From assembly GCA_008360955.1 (NCBI GenBank), contig LUCM01003717.1, forward strand, positions 1 to 64,000: a stretch of DNA of 64,000 bases, written 5' to 3'. The position numbers were made by a program, and so were the translations under genes. The notes beneath the pieces were generated by a model. The model saw only the letters and a list, made by a program, of their open reading frames with translations, searched no databases and was not told where the DNA came from. Source of the DNA: Fasciolopsis buskii. Its lineage: Eukaryota; Platyhelminthes; Trematoda; Plagiorchiida; Fasciolidae. Every line of letters begins with the position of its first letter. The first letter of the stretch is position 1. Shown piece by piece: positions 22,101-35,500 of this stretch.

Positions 22101-23435
22101 GCCGAGGCGACCTCGGAAGCTAGATTCTAAGTAGCGTTTCTTTTGCAAGGCACTTATATGCATACATAACAACTGACTGGTTGAATAATTCTAAGCTACT
22201 GAAAGTCGCGGAATATTTGTTTTATACTGCGGCCGAGCACCAGGGTTCTAGCAAATGGTTTCCTGGTGGCAGGGGGTCGCCATGTCAACGGAAATTAAGC
22301 CTATTAACCGAAAGTTTGTAGCACCAAGCAAGGGGCGATTTTCTGCTTTCTCAGGATCTTTTAGGTGCATTCAGTAGTTTTGTAATCCTGTGTTTTAAAG
22401 ATTTGCCTGAGGAGTTTAATTACTCTGGTCGCCTTGGTGTAGGCTTTGAGACATGCTGACCGGGCATGAAAGAACACCAATGGATGTTAGTAGCTTAAGG
22501 GTCTGGTGTTCCTCAATAGTTCACAGGGTTCCACTAAATTTCCGACTCACATTTCAGATATGGCTTGCCCGCTGGTAGACATCGCTGGTATCGACTAATG
22601 GGGTGAAAAATGGGTAAAGACAAACACAAAGAAGCGAAAAACATATAGATAGGAGCGGAGGCTAAGCGTACTATTAAATGGAAGAAGAGAAATTTAGAAA
22701 CCAGCAAACGCAAGTGGCCGTTTCTGCGGACATAACCTGGTATCATTCTTTAAGTGTTTGCCGTTCTTAGGGGATGTATGACGAAATGGGTGCACTCACA
22801 TTGCATTGGAGCCAAAAAGGAGGTTTGCATAAGATTGATCGCAGGAAGGCGTAAAGATCATAAATCCTGGGCGTCAAGATGTGCGTGGTGCTACGATTTT
22901 CAAAGGTAATCGGGAAGGGCATACTGGGAATGGCAAATATACGATTAGAAAACCTGTTCTAGTTAAAAATTTACGGCATTTAAGTCCGTAGGAGAGCGAA
23001 ATTTGTAGTGGGATAAGCGAGGGTCTGTTCAGTAAGGCGAGGCACAACGTAGGGCCCGGGATTCGCTCAGTGCGAAATTCGTCAGCTAAATGAGTCTTAC
23101 ATATTCTAGGTGGCGTCAAGGTCGACAAGTCCGTGAATTGTGCAATCGTTGGCAGTATTTGGCGTTTGAGCAGCAAGACTTACTGAAATAGCTTTAGTGA
23201 AACTGATTTGCGGTGGTGATTTAACCGAGCCCTGTCATCAAATTTGCTTTCAGCGGCCTGCAACTCAGTGGAAGAGTTTAGACTTTAGGCAGCTGATCGG
23301 CGTTCCGGTTAGTCTCCAATAGCAAACTGAAATGAGATCCCCTGAACATTACCCAAGATTTCGCTTCGTAACTCGGATTGTTTTAGGAAAAATCGCTGTT
23401 CTACAATTCCGCATCAACGGTCAGTTTTAACGATG
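19127..23435. other. No recognised gene
   Basis: 4.3 kb between two family B copies. Only short ORFs (up to 110 codons at 20122-19790, minus) without motifs. I see no match to the repeat families elsewhere in the window. It may be unique intergenic or intronic DNA. Confidence 0.4.
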
Positions 23436-23860
23436 GCGGTATACCGCTCCTTACTGTGAGCTGTTTCCGTTGTTGTTTTTGGCAACTGAGGGTGTTATTG
23501 TAGTATTCTGAGCAGGATTAGAACCCTTTTTAGTTGAAAAATCCCCCTCATTTTTTTTGGGCATCGACTTTTCTACTCATCTCTCGCCGGCCCTTCGACC
23601 AACATTTATTCCAAACCTTAACTGTCACCTTTTCAGCTCCAGCCTGGGCCTAATTCAGTCTCCTTTTGCTTTTCATTACAGATTCCATCCGTCTCTCCAT
23701 TTGCTTTTGAGAGCAAATTTACTAATTGGACTGCCTTTCATTCTTTTCATCTGCACGCTACTGTGCTTCTTGACGCAACCCCGTTGTCTGTTAGGAAGTT
23801 ACCAAATGTTCATAGCATCTCAGCACTTGCAAACGTTCTCAACTTAAGACAATCTCTGTG

Positions 23861-24151
23861 ATGCTTTCACCAGCAGAACCAAAGCGACGTCAGCCACGCA
23901 ACGCTGCACTCCGAAAACCAGTAGAAGTCCTGATTTCCAACAAAACATTCCTACTCCCGCTCACTGATATTGCTAGTAATTCTGATTTCAAAGTTCTGAA
24001 TGTCTCGAAAAGGGTGAGGGTCCTAAAACCCAAAGTCCAACAAATGGAACATTGGTCATTAGGACTGTCAGCATTATCCAGCCCAATTAACTCAACCAGT
24101 GACAATACTGCCAGGGATCTCGACGCAACAAGGGCTTCTTTGATTCCTTAA
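23861..24151 (+). pseudogene. Family B ORF1, N-terminal part (copy 2)
   Basis: Better preserved than in copy 1. The 96-codon frame opens MLSPAEPKRRQPRN with a basic segment, continues through FKVLNVSKRVRVLKPKVQQM as a coiled-coil-like stretch and ends at a stop at 24151. I chose the ATG at 23861 because it aligns with the copy 1 ATG at 12212. It is expected to be an RNA-binding ORF1 chaperone, truncated relative to a full ORF1. Confidence 0.55.
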
Positions 24152-26082
24152 TTTAAGAAGACCACAAACGCTTTGCCAACGCGAAGAGGCTGTTGTCCTT
24201 AATATACCCAACCGCCTTCCACTGCCGCTAGTTCAATCTACCATACTAAATGCTTGTAGTATGACCCGTCGCCCTTTTTTGTGCTCTACGCACCGAAGAA
24301 AATACCCCAAAAATAACTGACCAATTTTATTCCAATTTTTTGCTGAACCATCTACATAGGAGTTTAGAACAAAGAGGACAACCATTGGCAGCAACACGCC
24401 TTATAGACGTGTCCCGGTGTTTGCTGAATAAACCACCCTCCAGAGAGATATTCTGCGATCACAGAAGTTTGTCACAACTTCCCAAATTGACAAGACTTCC
24501 GATGTAACCAGCGCTTCCCCTCTGGCCAATACCCTGCCTTTACAGGTCCCTCCTGACGGGCAAAATTCTGAGCCTACTGCCATGGTTTCAGATAGCCTAC
24601 TTTATCCCTGCGATAGACTACACCACCCCACACCCCCCCTATCCCGCGCCCGGTTAGCCTACCGGGACCTACATACAGGCGGTGATTACTCAACACCCCA
24701 CAAAAACTGCACCTTTAAACAATTCGCACAATTCACCTCTTCCGTACTTACACCGCTCAACTTCCTGTCCAGGCTCTTCACCCCGCAATTCTGTTACTGA
24801 TCTGTCTAAATCTACTATTGGCATTGACACTACACCTTCACGCATACCCGCAGGGCAACCTACCTGTACCCCCCGAGTGCCTGGCACTCTCGGCAGACTC
24901 AACTTGAGCAGGCCATCCTGGCATGAGCTTTGCCGAGTCGGAAGGCCGACAAAAGCGCGGTTGCTAAGTAACCACTAATTAAAATCATGAGGTGAATGTA
25001 ATCATGCCTCCACCCCTCTTCCGTAGCAGTTGCTACATTCCAGTACGATATCAATGCCCCTCCACATTTAGAGCCTGACGCTTATCCCCCCACTTTGACC
25101 TACTTACTAGTCAACTTTATTTAGGTGCATTACCGCTATTCCAATGTCCTTTTCCCACTGCTGTTTCCCAAAACTTCGCCTCGACTACCAATATCCTCAT
25201 GATTTTGGGCGATTTAGCCCTGGTTACCCCAGGCTAGCTGCCGAACTCTAGATAACTGTAGTTCGCACTGACCCACAACCTATCATGAGACCACATTTCC
25301 AGCCCACTCTCATCCAGTGCATAACTCAGTTGTCTCAACCACCAAATAATGCTTTCCTCACTGCTACGAATTCCAAAAGTAATTTCTATCCCCAGAAATA
25401 CGTGCACGTACGCACTAACCGGTTTTTGCTTTGGCAGTTTCCAAGCTCCCTCCTCACCATCCCCTTTGGATTGCCAGTTCCGCCTTGACAAGGTCACCAA
25501 TCGACCAAGTAATTATGTCTCCCCTCAATGATACCACATCCCCCATACCAACATTTTCTGAGAAAGCACTCATTAACTCCCGGACTTCCTCCGCCATCTC
25601 GCCTTTTAGTCCACAAATCCTTTGAAATGGACAGCCACTCGTCGACCAGAATATTCAATTCTACCATATTTACTCCATCATCACAGCCATGTTCTATCCG
25701 AACCCTCTAATGTGTCCGTCGATTATTTGACCCCTACAAAAACCGCCTTTTGGATATTACGTGAACTTAAAAGCTTCGGCAAAATTTTCCCGATCCCCCT
25801 GAAGTCCCACTGACAAACTCATAAAGCAAGGGAGCTAAGGCTGTTAGCAACTAAAAACTCAAGATATTATCTTGATAACAGATTTGATCAACAAACCACA
25901 ACTCCACTTCGTCTTTTTCATTAGCGGATTATAGCCCCAAACAAATCGTAGGGGAGGCGGTTGCCTAGCCTACATATAGCAGCCACGCACAACTTTCGAT
26001 CTTCATCACCCACTCCTTCATTTTATCCCTGATACCACCTGGCTTTTGGTAAAATGACCCGAGCACCCAACCCACATAGAAT

Positions 26083-26100
26083 AATAATAATAATAATATT
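26083..26100. repeat. (AAT)n tail microsatellite of family D copy 1
   Basis: About six ATA/AAT units directly beside the hairpin end. Short tandem-repeat tails are common at the 3' ends of elements mobilised by CR1 or RTE-type LINEs. Confidence 0.75.
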
Positions 26101-26605
26101 ACTGTATATTTCTCGATTTGCGAGAGGCCTGCGCATGGCAAAATCAAATTTTTACAAGGATGATGCATAGGAAATGTAGATGATAGAAGTGGAATGGGAT
26201 AAGATGGTGGGAGCAATAATGAGTTATCGCAGAATATCACTGGAAGGTTAAATGAGGTGCTGCAAAGCAATAGGGGAATTACAGGTATGCCAGTGAAAAG
26301 CAAAACAAGTAGAAAACTCAATTTTTAAGAACAAGAAATAGTTTCCTGGGACTGTTTGCAATTAGCGGACTACTAGTCATCTCGCGTTTAAGTGCACTAA
26401 ATGTGCTTATTGCTGGCGCACAACATGGACGGAGCCCAGCGGTGGATATTGATATATGGCTAGAGACACCAAACGTCGGAATCGTTACGTAATGGACGGA
26501 AACGTTAAGCTGAAGGGACTACAAGCAGTGGTAATGCGGTGATTGGATGGAAGTGGTGAAAAACAGGCGGAACGTCAAACAAATTGGATGAGACACGTAG
26601 CTGAT
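26085..26605 (-). mobile_element. Repeat family D, copy 1, inserted in family B copy 2
   Basis: Interrupts the endonuclease region of family B copy 2. It starts (plus coordinates) with an ATA/ATT microsatellite, then TATTTCTCGATTTGCGAGAG and the hairpin, and runs to about 26605. It matches 50365-50790 along most of its length, including TGGCGCACAACATGGACGGA. Since the microsatellite and hairpin mark the 3' end in the related family C, the element is read on the minus strand. No coding capacity is evident; a SINE-like element is plausible. Confidence 0.65.
26119..26135 (-). other. Family D 3' terminal hairpin (copy 1)
   Basis: On the plus strand, TGCG, loop AGAGGCCTG, CGCA. Read on the minus strand the loop is CAGGCCTCT, comparable to the other copies. 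Confidence 0.6.
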
Positions 26606-27130
26606 TTGTATGCCGACCGCCTCATTCGAATAGTTCCGGTCTCTCTCGTTTTGCCCAAGCCTTGCCTTATCCTTCTGGTCCCCCCTCCAGCAGTAAGAGG
26701 ATTGCAGGCGTCTTTACTGTCCCTAAACTTTGTTGGTCCTCTTTATCCGCTCCACCTAGCCTGCTCAACTTCCTTCTTGAAACGCACGCTGAAGGATGGA
26801 CTCAGCATGTGACTACGCCCACAAGGTCCCACAATAGTCTAGACCTAGATTTTCCGCAAAGCATTCCCAATATTAAAGTTTCAGTGCTAAAACCCTTCCC
26901 TCAGAGTGACCACAAGATGGCAATTTGTAGCTTCCCTCTCCGTAATAAACCTTCCTCACCCATGTGCACGCACCATACTGTCTCTTCCTATATGTCGACT
27001 CGCCGGGACGAAATTCCTGACGCTCTGCTAATCCTTGATTGGTCCAGCTTCTTTTTGTCTTCTGAACCGCAGAGTGCGGCAGACGATTTTCATGCAGAAC
27101 CTTCTTTTTCTATAAATCGTCTGTCAACTC

Positions 27131-27404
27131 CNCGCTCCTTCATTCTATCCCTGACACCATCTGGCTTCTGGCAAAACGGCCCGAGCTCTCAACCCACAGA
27201 GGATATGTATAGCGTCCACCAAACTCGAATAGTTCTGAGATTTATCGTCTCACCCAAGCCTTTGTTTATCTTTCTGTCCCCCATCCAGCCGCAAGATAAC
27301 TGTAGGTGAATTCAATGCCCCTAAAGTTTGTTGATCCTATTTCTCCGCTCCGCATACCCTATTCAACGTCATTCATGAAACGTTGGAGGATGGACCCCAC
27401 ATGT
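27131..27404. other. Probable assembly join inside family B copy 2
   Basis: An isolated N at 27132 precedes about 270 bases that match 16549-16822 base for base as far as I checked. These are followed by a second copy of the local sequence 26811-27130. The order of element parts jumps backwards here. Confidence 0.7.
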
Positions 27405-28069
27405 GACTACGCCCACAAGGTCCCACAATAGTCTAGACCTAGATTTTCCGCAAAGCATTCCCAATATTAAAGTTTCAGTGCTAAAACCCTTCCCTCAGAG
27501 TGACCACAAGAAGGCAATTTGTAGCTTCCCTCTCCGTAATAAACCTTCCTCACCCATGTGCACGCACCATACTGTCTCTTCCTATATGTCGACTCGCCGG
27601 GACGAAATTCCTGACGCTCTGCTAATCCTTGATTGGTCCAGCTTCTTTTTGTCTTCTGAACCGCAGAGTGCGGCAGACGATTTTCATGCAGAACCTTCTT
27701 TTTCTATAAATCGTCTGTCAACTCCAACCACTCAGCATAAACCCAGGAAATCTAGTAATGTTTGTCAGCTCCAGATGAAACTTTTGAAAAGACAGAAAAT
27801 CCTCAGTGAAACGGGAGACTTCCCGAAATAATGCAAGCCTACCGCTTACAACAAGAATTTCTTGCTCATGGCAAACCAAAGTGCAAAATAAAGGGAATGT
27901 CAGCCCTTGGGTTGCCTAATCGAGTTCGGAAGACTTACCACTTATTTCAAGTTCGCTCGAAGCCCAACTCGTCGGCCATTCTTAACTTCATTGTATTTAA
28001 CAGCTTTCTCCTAGAGTCCCCTGTAGACATCAGAAAATTATTCTATATATTTCCCCTCTACTCTCATTA

Positions 28070-28990
28070 ATGACAATCTGCCACGTTCTGAAATCCACCC
28101 CATGAGAACTTATGTTGAATTAACCCTAATTCCATTCGACGCTGCTGATGATATATGCCAGGCCATCCCACAAGCCGGGCCTTGATGGCATCCCACCCTT
28201 CCTATTTCGCCGCGCTGGTCCGGAACTTCCTCAGCTCCTTCCAAGTCTGTTCTCGCTCTTTACGTTTCGCGCTACGTTTCTGTCACAACGGAGGACCTCC
28301 ATTATTCTTTCGCACCACAACAAGAGTCCTATGCTACATTAGTCACACTCCAGTTCTACCCGTGCTTATGGAAAATGTCATTGAGGCACAGTTAGTTAAC
28401 TTCCTTATTACGAAAAATCTTATCAACCCTTCGCCACACAGCTTCTTGAGGGGCCAATCTTGTCTCATTTGTCAGTCTGACTTATTGAACATGGCTACCT
28501 AGAGTGCTGATTCCCTCCGGTCGATTTCCATAATTTTTTTAAACACGTCAATGCGTTTGACTGGGTTTTTTGATAACAACTACTAATCAAAATTAGGAAT
28601 TATATGATAGTGAGAAATTCAGTCTTATCTTGGCCATCATCCAACTTTTCCGATGGCTTTCTGGTAGTCAATATTAGCGGATGGTTTTCCAGCCCTGTGC
28701 CATTATCATTGGGGTTATTCAGGGGAGCGTCTTTGGACCTGTCTTATTCCTGCCATAAATTTACGAAACCTTTATTCGTCGTGGCACACCAGTTCTGTTT
28801 ACCGATGAAAATAAAATGATCAACTGCTTTCAAGCTGGCTCATATAATTCCACGCTTGCACTTATCGCTGCAGACTTAAAGTTTCCTGATCACCGGCATT
28901 CCAGGTGGCTTATGAAGTTCTCCGTTGACAAGTGCTCTCTAATAACATATAATGATAATTTGGTGCGCTTCACCAAAACTCCAAGGGGCA
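28070..28990 (+). pseudogene. Family B ORF2 reverse transcriptase (copy 2)
   Basis: Diverged RT: RPSHKPGLDGIPPFLFRRAG (about 28157-28216), LVNFLITKNLINPSPHSFL, FRGQSCL, motif B as IQGSVFGPVLF (about 28719-28750), and motif C degenerated to LFTDENK where FADDIK is expected (about 28796-28815). The first catalytic Asp remains but the second is Glu. Numerous frameshifts and a TAG at 28501 are present. The C-terminal domain is missing. Confidence 0.65.
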
Positions 28991-29049
28991 TGCTTGGTTT
29001 TATGACCAGGTATTACACTGCCATGACACAACCCACCCAGCAGCAGGGC

Positions 29050-29500
29050 TCAATGTTGGTCATAAAATGGAAGAGTTATTATTACACATGGTTATCAGTA
29101 GGTTAAGTTGAGTACTGCGTAGTCCATTGCTCTGCGTTTAGTTGCACCAATAGCGCTTATCGCAGGCGCAAATTTCGGTTGGAGGACAGCGGCAAATGCC
29201 AAGATGTGGACGAAGTGCCTAAAATTTACCAAGTTTATGCAAACTCCACGGAAGGCAAGCTGCGGCAAATAAAGTCAATGAATCATGAGTGGCGGATGAA
29301 CAACTTGCAAACGTGGCTAAAACGAATGAAGGAAAGGGCGGAGGTTAACAACAGACTGGTAACATCAAAAGGGCGATGGAAGATAACGGTCATGCATTGT
29401 ATAGTGGCTTCTGTCACCAAGGAAATATACATAATCCGTTCAAAATCGAAGAGTAGAGCAGAACAATGAAGTGCACAATGGTGAATCATTGCTTGAAGGC
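29050..29500. repeat. Possible diverged family D fragment
   Basis: The stretch around 29125-29200 (GCGTTTAGTTGCACC, GCTTATCGCAGGCGCA) resembles family D (GCGTTTAAGTGCACT, GCTTATTGCTGGCGCA). The match is partial, and the neighbouring 97-codon plus ORF (29179-29469) has no recognised domain. Confidence 0.35.
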
Positions 29501-32500
29501 GCTTCGGGAAAAAGCGTCACCAAATGCGAGGAGAAAAATTCAGACTAGCATGCAATATCGCAAATAAAACATCCAATGGCAATGTGAAATTTGGTTGGGT
29601 CTCCTTGGCTCGTCTCAGTGGGGACTCGGATTGTTAGTGGTCACATGGAGAATAATATCCCATGGGACAACTGGTACAGTTATCCGGAGGTATGAATAAA
29701 GCTTACTGGCAGGGTTTATTTTTGGGTGCCACTCTGAATGTTCACTGTTAATGTGATGGGCGTGTTAACAGCAGTTGGGTCAAGGAATGTGGTGGAGAGT
29801 TGTCTGTTCACGGCACATTTCCGTTGAGGATCACATTACGCGGCCTCTAGTTCCGAGCGGACTTGTAGCAGGGATCGAAACATTTAGTTGGCGAATCATG
29901 CTAGTCTGCGTTATCGACCTGCTTCCACACGGCCTAGAAGGTAGATGTTTTTGACCCGCCTTAAATATTTTCCCTGTTTGCGCTGGTATTCTCAAATGTA
30001 TATGTTCCTTTTTCATCAGGTTATAATTCGGTTACGATGTATTTCGATTTAGTTTCTCCTAAAAATATCCTCGATCTTCACATTGCTCCTGATTGTACTG
30101 CTGCAATGTTTGGATATGGCGGGTTGCACAATGAGCTACAAACCAAACATTTCGATTTGGCTCAAATTCTGCATATATCACTTAATATTTAACCTCCTTA
30201 CACTTGCCATGAGAATTTTTCATGTTAGTGTTTACTCAGCTGAATTTGTCATCCCTTACACATGAAAAATTGGTTATTTGAACAATTTACAACTCACACT
30301 TGCGCATGAAGTGCTTACTGGGTATTTCCCAGAAATAATCATCAGAATTATTTGAATAATCCCATATGCATAGATTAGGATTTTGGATCTTGGCCAAACC
30401 CCAATCTAAGTCTTTTCCGCGCCTTCTCGTTAAAATAAACTTACAGTCTTCGAAGGCCCAGCTGTATTCATTGATATTTTAATGGCCTTGATCCGCCTAT
30501 CTCACTTGCCCTCTGTATCACCTCCTTTGCTCTAATTAAAAACCAACCACTGTCACATATTCAATGAAGCTAGCATATTCCGCTTTTATCTTGGTTCAGC
30601 ATGTCTAGTTCAGCATTTGAGAGCTTCGTGGATAAACATTTGTCACGGCCGGTACCTATCATTTTCTCCTGGAATCCACTAATAACGTTGGAACGTTTGA
30701 GAACGTATTAAATTATAAGTTTGCAATGACGTGTGCAACGGAATATTCATGGCTTTTCATGCAAAACATGTTTGCTCGCTGTATTGAGGTAGAAACAAAA
30801 TATTTGCAATCGATTACTTGTCCTTACTTGACAGGATCAGGCACTTGGCTCGGCAGCTTTAGCCTATGATTCGATTATTCACATTTGAAATGAGATCCGC
30901 CTATCAAAACCGCGATGCATGTTCCGTAAAGACGCTCTCTCGGACTGTCGGTTGCATGCACATGGACTGATTTAAGGAGGAAAATCAATCGAGGTTAACA
31001 ACTTTTTGGCCAAAAGGATGACGGTGAGGAAACTAGTGCGAATATATGTAGTTTCCGCCGCAACTTTCAACATCACTTACATTGCCAAGTGCAGAAGCCG
31101 GTGCTTTACGGGTGAAACTCAAATTTTGCAGTCCAAATAAAGAAATGATAGTTTGAGACGTTCAATTCATCTAATATTTGTGGCCAGCTTCTTTAGTGAT
31201 GGCCTGATCCGTTAAACCCCCCTTTTTTGCAGGGTCGTTTGCAGACATGGCAGTCGAAACAGGGTCATTATTTGGCATGAGTAGGCCAATTCTATCCGAG
31301 GTTTTTGATCGCCACTTGCAGAACCCTAGTGACGAATAAAGTATCTTGACTTGCTTCGGGCATAGATACGGTGAGAATAATACACCGCCACACTTGCTAA
31401 CCTTGTTTTCCTGCCCACCCATTCTCCTGGTTGCTCATCCTTAAAGTACCGCTTTTCTTCTCTTGTTTTTCATTCGTTTTGGTATGGATTTGTCTTTTAA
31501 TCCATTGTGCTACCAGTGCATCCTAAAAGTACATGTGGAAAGCCTGTCTGAAAGCCCTAGAGAAGATTTTGTTGACCAACACTTAGTCGTCACTATTTTT
31601 GGTATGGACATAGCCCTGTGCATATTGATTTTGAATTGAATGCTGAGGAGTACTGGTAATCCTATCAATGACTAGGCTGTAAGATTTTTGAATACCAAGT
31701 AATTGGGAAAGCCTGATTTTATTTCTGGTAACTTAAAATTCAATGTGAAGACCGGTAATTAGGCCCGAGAGCAGATTGTTTTAAGCAAGAAAGGTTAAGA
31801 TAATTTGCACTTGAAAGACAACCGTTAATAGCCGATTTCATGTGTAAGTCTTTAGCTTTGGGTAGCAGAACGAGTCTCTAATGAGCCGCCCGTGATTTCG
31901 TCCTATGTGTTCAACGAAGTGTGCAATTTTCCCGACACAGAGCGCTGTAGATGTTTGAGACAAACGGATTACCATGTTGCCATCAATGCCCTTAGTCGCC
32001 GGATTTCAACTTTTCCCTATTTTTGAGCAGTGAAGACACGCAAGATAATTTTTTTGGGTATCAGCGATAAACGTTTTCCCGTCCTCCAACTAAAGCGCAG
32101 GGGTAACTAAAAATCGCCACAATCAGGCTGAAATGCAAAATTTTGATGGGCGTCGGGAAAGGTACTAGTCTGCATACCGGTGTAATTCTTTCACGTTGTG
32201 GTTACTGCTACTTTTCCCGGAAACGTCTCCAGTGCAGTGTGCACACGGAAGCGACCCTATCTAAGGTATTCTCACATTCAGGTGGCGAGATATTTCATGC
32301 GCCGTATTTCGATAACCAGTCAACGGAAACTTGTACTATCAAATGTGTTAAACTGCAGTCCTTCGTGAAAGGTTGATGAAAGCAAGGTTTGCTTTCATCT
32401 AGCAAGCTTTGCTGAAGCAGACAGCACAAAAGAAACAGAATTTAAATTGAGCAGCGGTGACGAAGTGTGGTACGGTTCTTCTATAAAGCAATACTTACCT

Positions 32501-35500
32501 CAGCCATACCCGTGTCAATGAAAGCAGGGGAAATGAAAACTAGGGGGAAGCCGAGGAAAGAATCTAATAGTTGCTGGATTCATCTTTTCTCAGATAGCTT
32601 TTATCATCAGCATAGAGCAGAGCAAAGCAATCGCATTTTTCCTGTAGTGCAACTTGGCATGTTTCCTTTTGGCCCGGGAACCAAAGGCAGAGGTCTTACC
32701 TGACAAGAAAATGAGCCGCTTCATTTCAAATTCACATTAGTCGTTCGTCATATGTAGAAAATGTGTGCTGTAGATAATTTGTTTTGGTTCGCGATTGTTT
32801 TCGATATGAAGCTTCGTGAGTGTCCGTTTAATAAAGAAAAATGAAGCACCAAAAGTACTCAACATTAATGCCAGCATCTGGCATGTCCCTGGCCTGTGTT
32901 GTCATGAACATTTGTAGCCCACATACTGTTAGTGTTACAAAAGCACGTCACCAGCCGGCGAAAAGCAACCAGCTGATGTTTTTCCGCGCTCTTTTCAAGG
33001 ATGTTGCACCAATCTCTGACATTTCTACAGATGCTTGGTCGCCTTCTGTGGTTGCTGATGCTCTTAACTGACTCTTACTGCCTCTCCCGTTGTCCACCGG
33101 CCATTTGGCAGGCGAATAAAATCTCAGCCGACGAAGTCTAAAGATTTTATCATTATAAGAATGAAACTCCTAGCTCGGTTGGCATTTCACGTAACTTATG
33201 GATGTCTGGTCGGTTCGGATATCTGAAGCGTTGCCGGCGACTATGCATAACTGTAACGAGTATCATTGCTCGCTAACCCACCGAGTCACAAAAGTGCATC
33301 ATATTATTTCGTTGTTTGAAGGTATACTTTAAAAACAAGCAGCCACAATTTGAATGAAGCTTTTCCTGTTTTTATATTTTCATTTGCACCGTTTGCTACA
33401 TTAGTCCAACTAATTTGTCCATTTTTCACGGGCTCGGAAATACTTAAAAGGTTTCTCAGAATATCGCACGTATTTTGCCTACAAGTTCTGATGCATAACG
33501 AATACGTTTGTTGCAAATCATGTCTGACATATTGTCTTCTATTGCTCCTTCAGAAAGAGTCTAATGGTTGCAAGTGTTTTTAACTGGCACGTGTGCATTT
33601 GAGCTAGCCTGGAGGGCAGCAAGCAGCTGACCACAATAGTGCTAGCGTGTACGACGAAGTAACTCTTGGGCGGGATCATAAGCAAATCATCACCACTTAA
33701 CCCCACTCATCTAAGGAGTCGAGACATACGCTGCACAGTTCACCTCCTTGTTGTAGGGACAATTATAAAACGCTCTCTGGAGATACCCTTGTTTCAGGAT
33801 TGATGAAACCAGTGTCATGTATAATAGTTGAGTCTTATCCTACTCCTTTTTCCTTGTGCCCAACGTTTACTTGTTTGCAATTCGCAAATTTGGCACTGAC
33901 CTTTTGGAAGTCGCATGAACCGTGTGTATATATTTATGCAGTTAATTAGTGCCCAGATTTTTGTCATTTTGTTAGCATATTAGAAGTTTGTTTCTGCACC
34001 AGTTAACTTCGCAATCCGAATTGGTGGAAATTTAGAACTAATTTTATTCCAGACTTTGGGTTTGACCTCTGCTGTCTATTGTTCAAGAGCACGTTGCGCC
34101 CGAAATTCCAGCATTTATGTGGTGATTTAGAGGGCTAGCTGAAAAACGGTCACTTTATCCAGGCTGCCAAAAAGCGGCTAAGACCGGTGGCGCAGTGAGC
34201 TTACACCGAACTTGCCTAACCCAAATCCAAAGCTCTCATGATGTGACCCAGGACTGCTCCTCTCAATCGGGCTGCAAATAGGCCTTGCACATCGGGAACC
34301 TTATGATACAGCGCGGAACAGATGGCGGCTATACCAAGGGCTTTTTCAAGTGAAAGAAAAATTATGGTTTGCATGGAGATTGTGACTGCAGCTTTCACAG
34401 CACGCTACTAGTGTTCTACTTCTAAGGACAAGAGTCTACGGATTGTCACAATGGGGTAAACATTCGTTGGAACTTAACAATAAGATATTCGAGACTAAAT
34501 AAACCTGTCTGCCGGAGATTAGATAAGGCCATAATTGCAGTTATTGAATCATACGTGGTCGAATAGGACTAAATGCCAACTGCGATGCAGAAGGTTTATG
34601 GCATCTAATGGCAGGAAGCCGATCTTAAAGTCCATGAACAGTGGATCACTGTATTTACTGGAGCAAAAGAAGATTAGACCAAATTCGAGTTCCATGCAAC
34701 CATTTTGGACTCTCTTTGTTCAAAATCCTCATCTGCTGTTGGAGCATTTTCTCTTGCTATTAGCTGTTTCTGTTACTACTTTGATTTCCTATCCTTCTCT
34801 TGGACGGAACTTGGACCTGGTTAAGGAATATTCAACTTTGGCTTGACTTTACCTCAAAATGTTATACACCACATGATTCTGATTATTTGTGGTCCATGGG
34901 TTTATCTTTGATTTTGAGATAACCGGGTTTGCCTGCACCAATGACACAAACCCACCTTCCATTTTGTCATTTCACCTACCATTCCAGTGGACCTGCCAGT
35001 GGTTATCCATGTTCCATGCAACACAATCAATTTTAGGCCACCAAGTTTCTGCAATCCTAATTGCTATGGCCATAATCTCCTCTGATTTGGCAAGTAGGTC
35101 TGCCCGTTTGCTTCTTATCATGAATCACCTGCTTGAAGGCATTATCATATCTACTTATTTTTACCACTTAACTTTGTTTCTCATTACAATCAGGGACCCG
35201 GACAGCATTCAAGATGTTTTCGGTGTTGCTTCTGCCATCCATGGGTGGAAAGCATCGGTATTACAGGAACATTGGTGTTGTGCTTGCGGGTTTCGCCGCG
35301 GCATGAAGTCGATGGAAATATCACTAACGACAGGCAAACCCGTTCCTCTGCTGGCTTTCATAAATTGAAATCTGTATTGCATCCCGCCCACCATCCTTAT
35401 CAACCACAACCTGGGCAATATTGCGCAATTTTCTACGTGGCTCATGCATCCGATTAAACACCAAGTGCTGGCTCGGCAGTAAATACTACTCTATCTGGTG

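Larger units (their letters stand above)
25700..27830 (+). pseudogene. Family B ORF2 endonuclease and linker (copy 2)
   Basis: Endonuclease remnants: NVSVDYLTPTKTAFW (about 25708), then a break by the family D insertion, then KLCWSSLSAP where copy 1 has KVC after GEFNAP. SHNSLDLDFPQSIPN and PFPQSDHKMAIC (about 26830-26930) are kept and repeated at 27420-27520. The linker contains ILDWSSFFLSSEPQ, where copy 1 has a stop for the Trp. The tandem presence of the same ~320 bases (26811-27130 and 27403-27722) is probably an assembly artefact. Confidence 0.6.
23436..29030 (+). mobile_element. Family B LINE, copy 2, interrupted and partly misassembled
   Basis: Same order as copy 1: leader from 23436, ORF1 ATG at 23861, ORF1 remainder to about 24600, decayed stretch (24600-25700), endonuclease pieces (25700-26080 and 26606-27130), linker and RT (27720-28990). 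It is interrupted by family D (26085-26605) and by a block at 27131-27404 that is a near-exact duplicate of 16549-16822. Outside the near-identical patches it differs from copy 1 by many substitutions and small indels, and it carries different stops. It fades out at about 29030 without the copy 1 C-terminal domain. Confidence 0.7.

Noticed and set aside
34889..35368. 159-codon plus ORF
   Set aside because: Hydrophobic patches but no recognisable domain, and no support from flanking frames. Not called as a gene.
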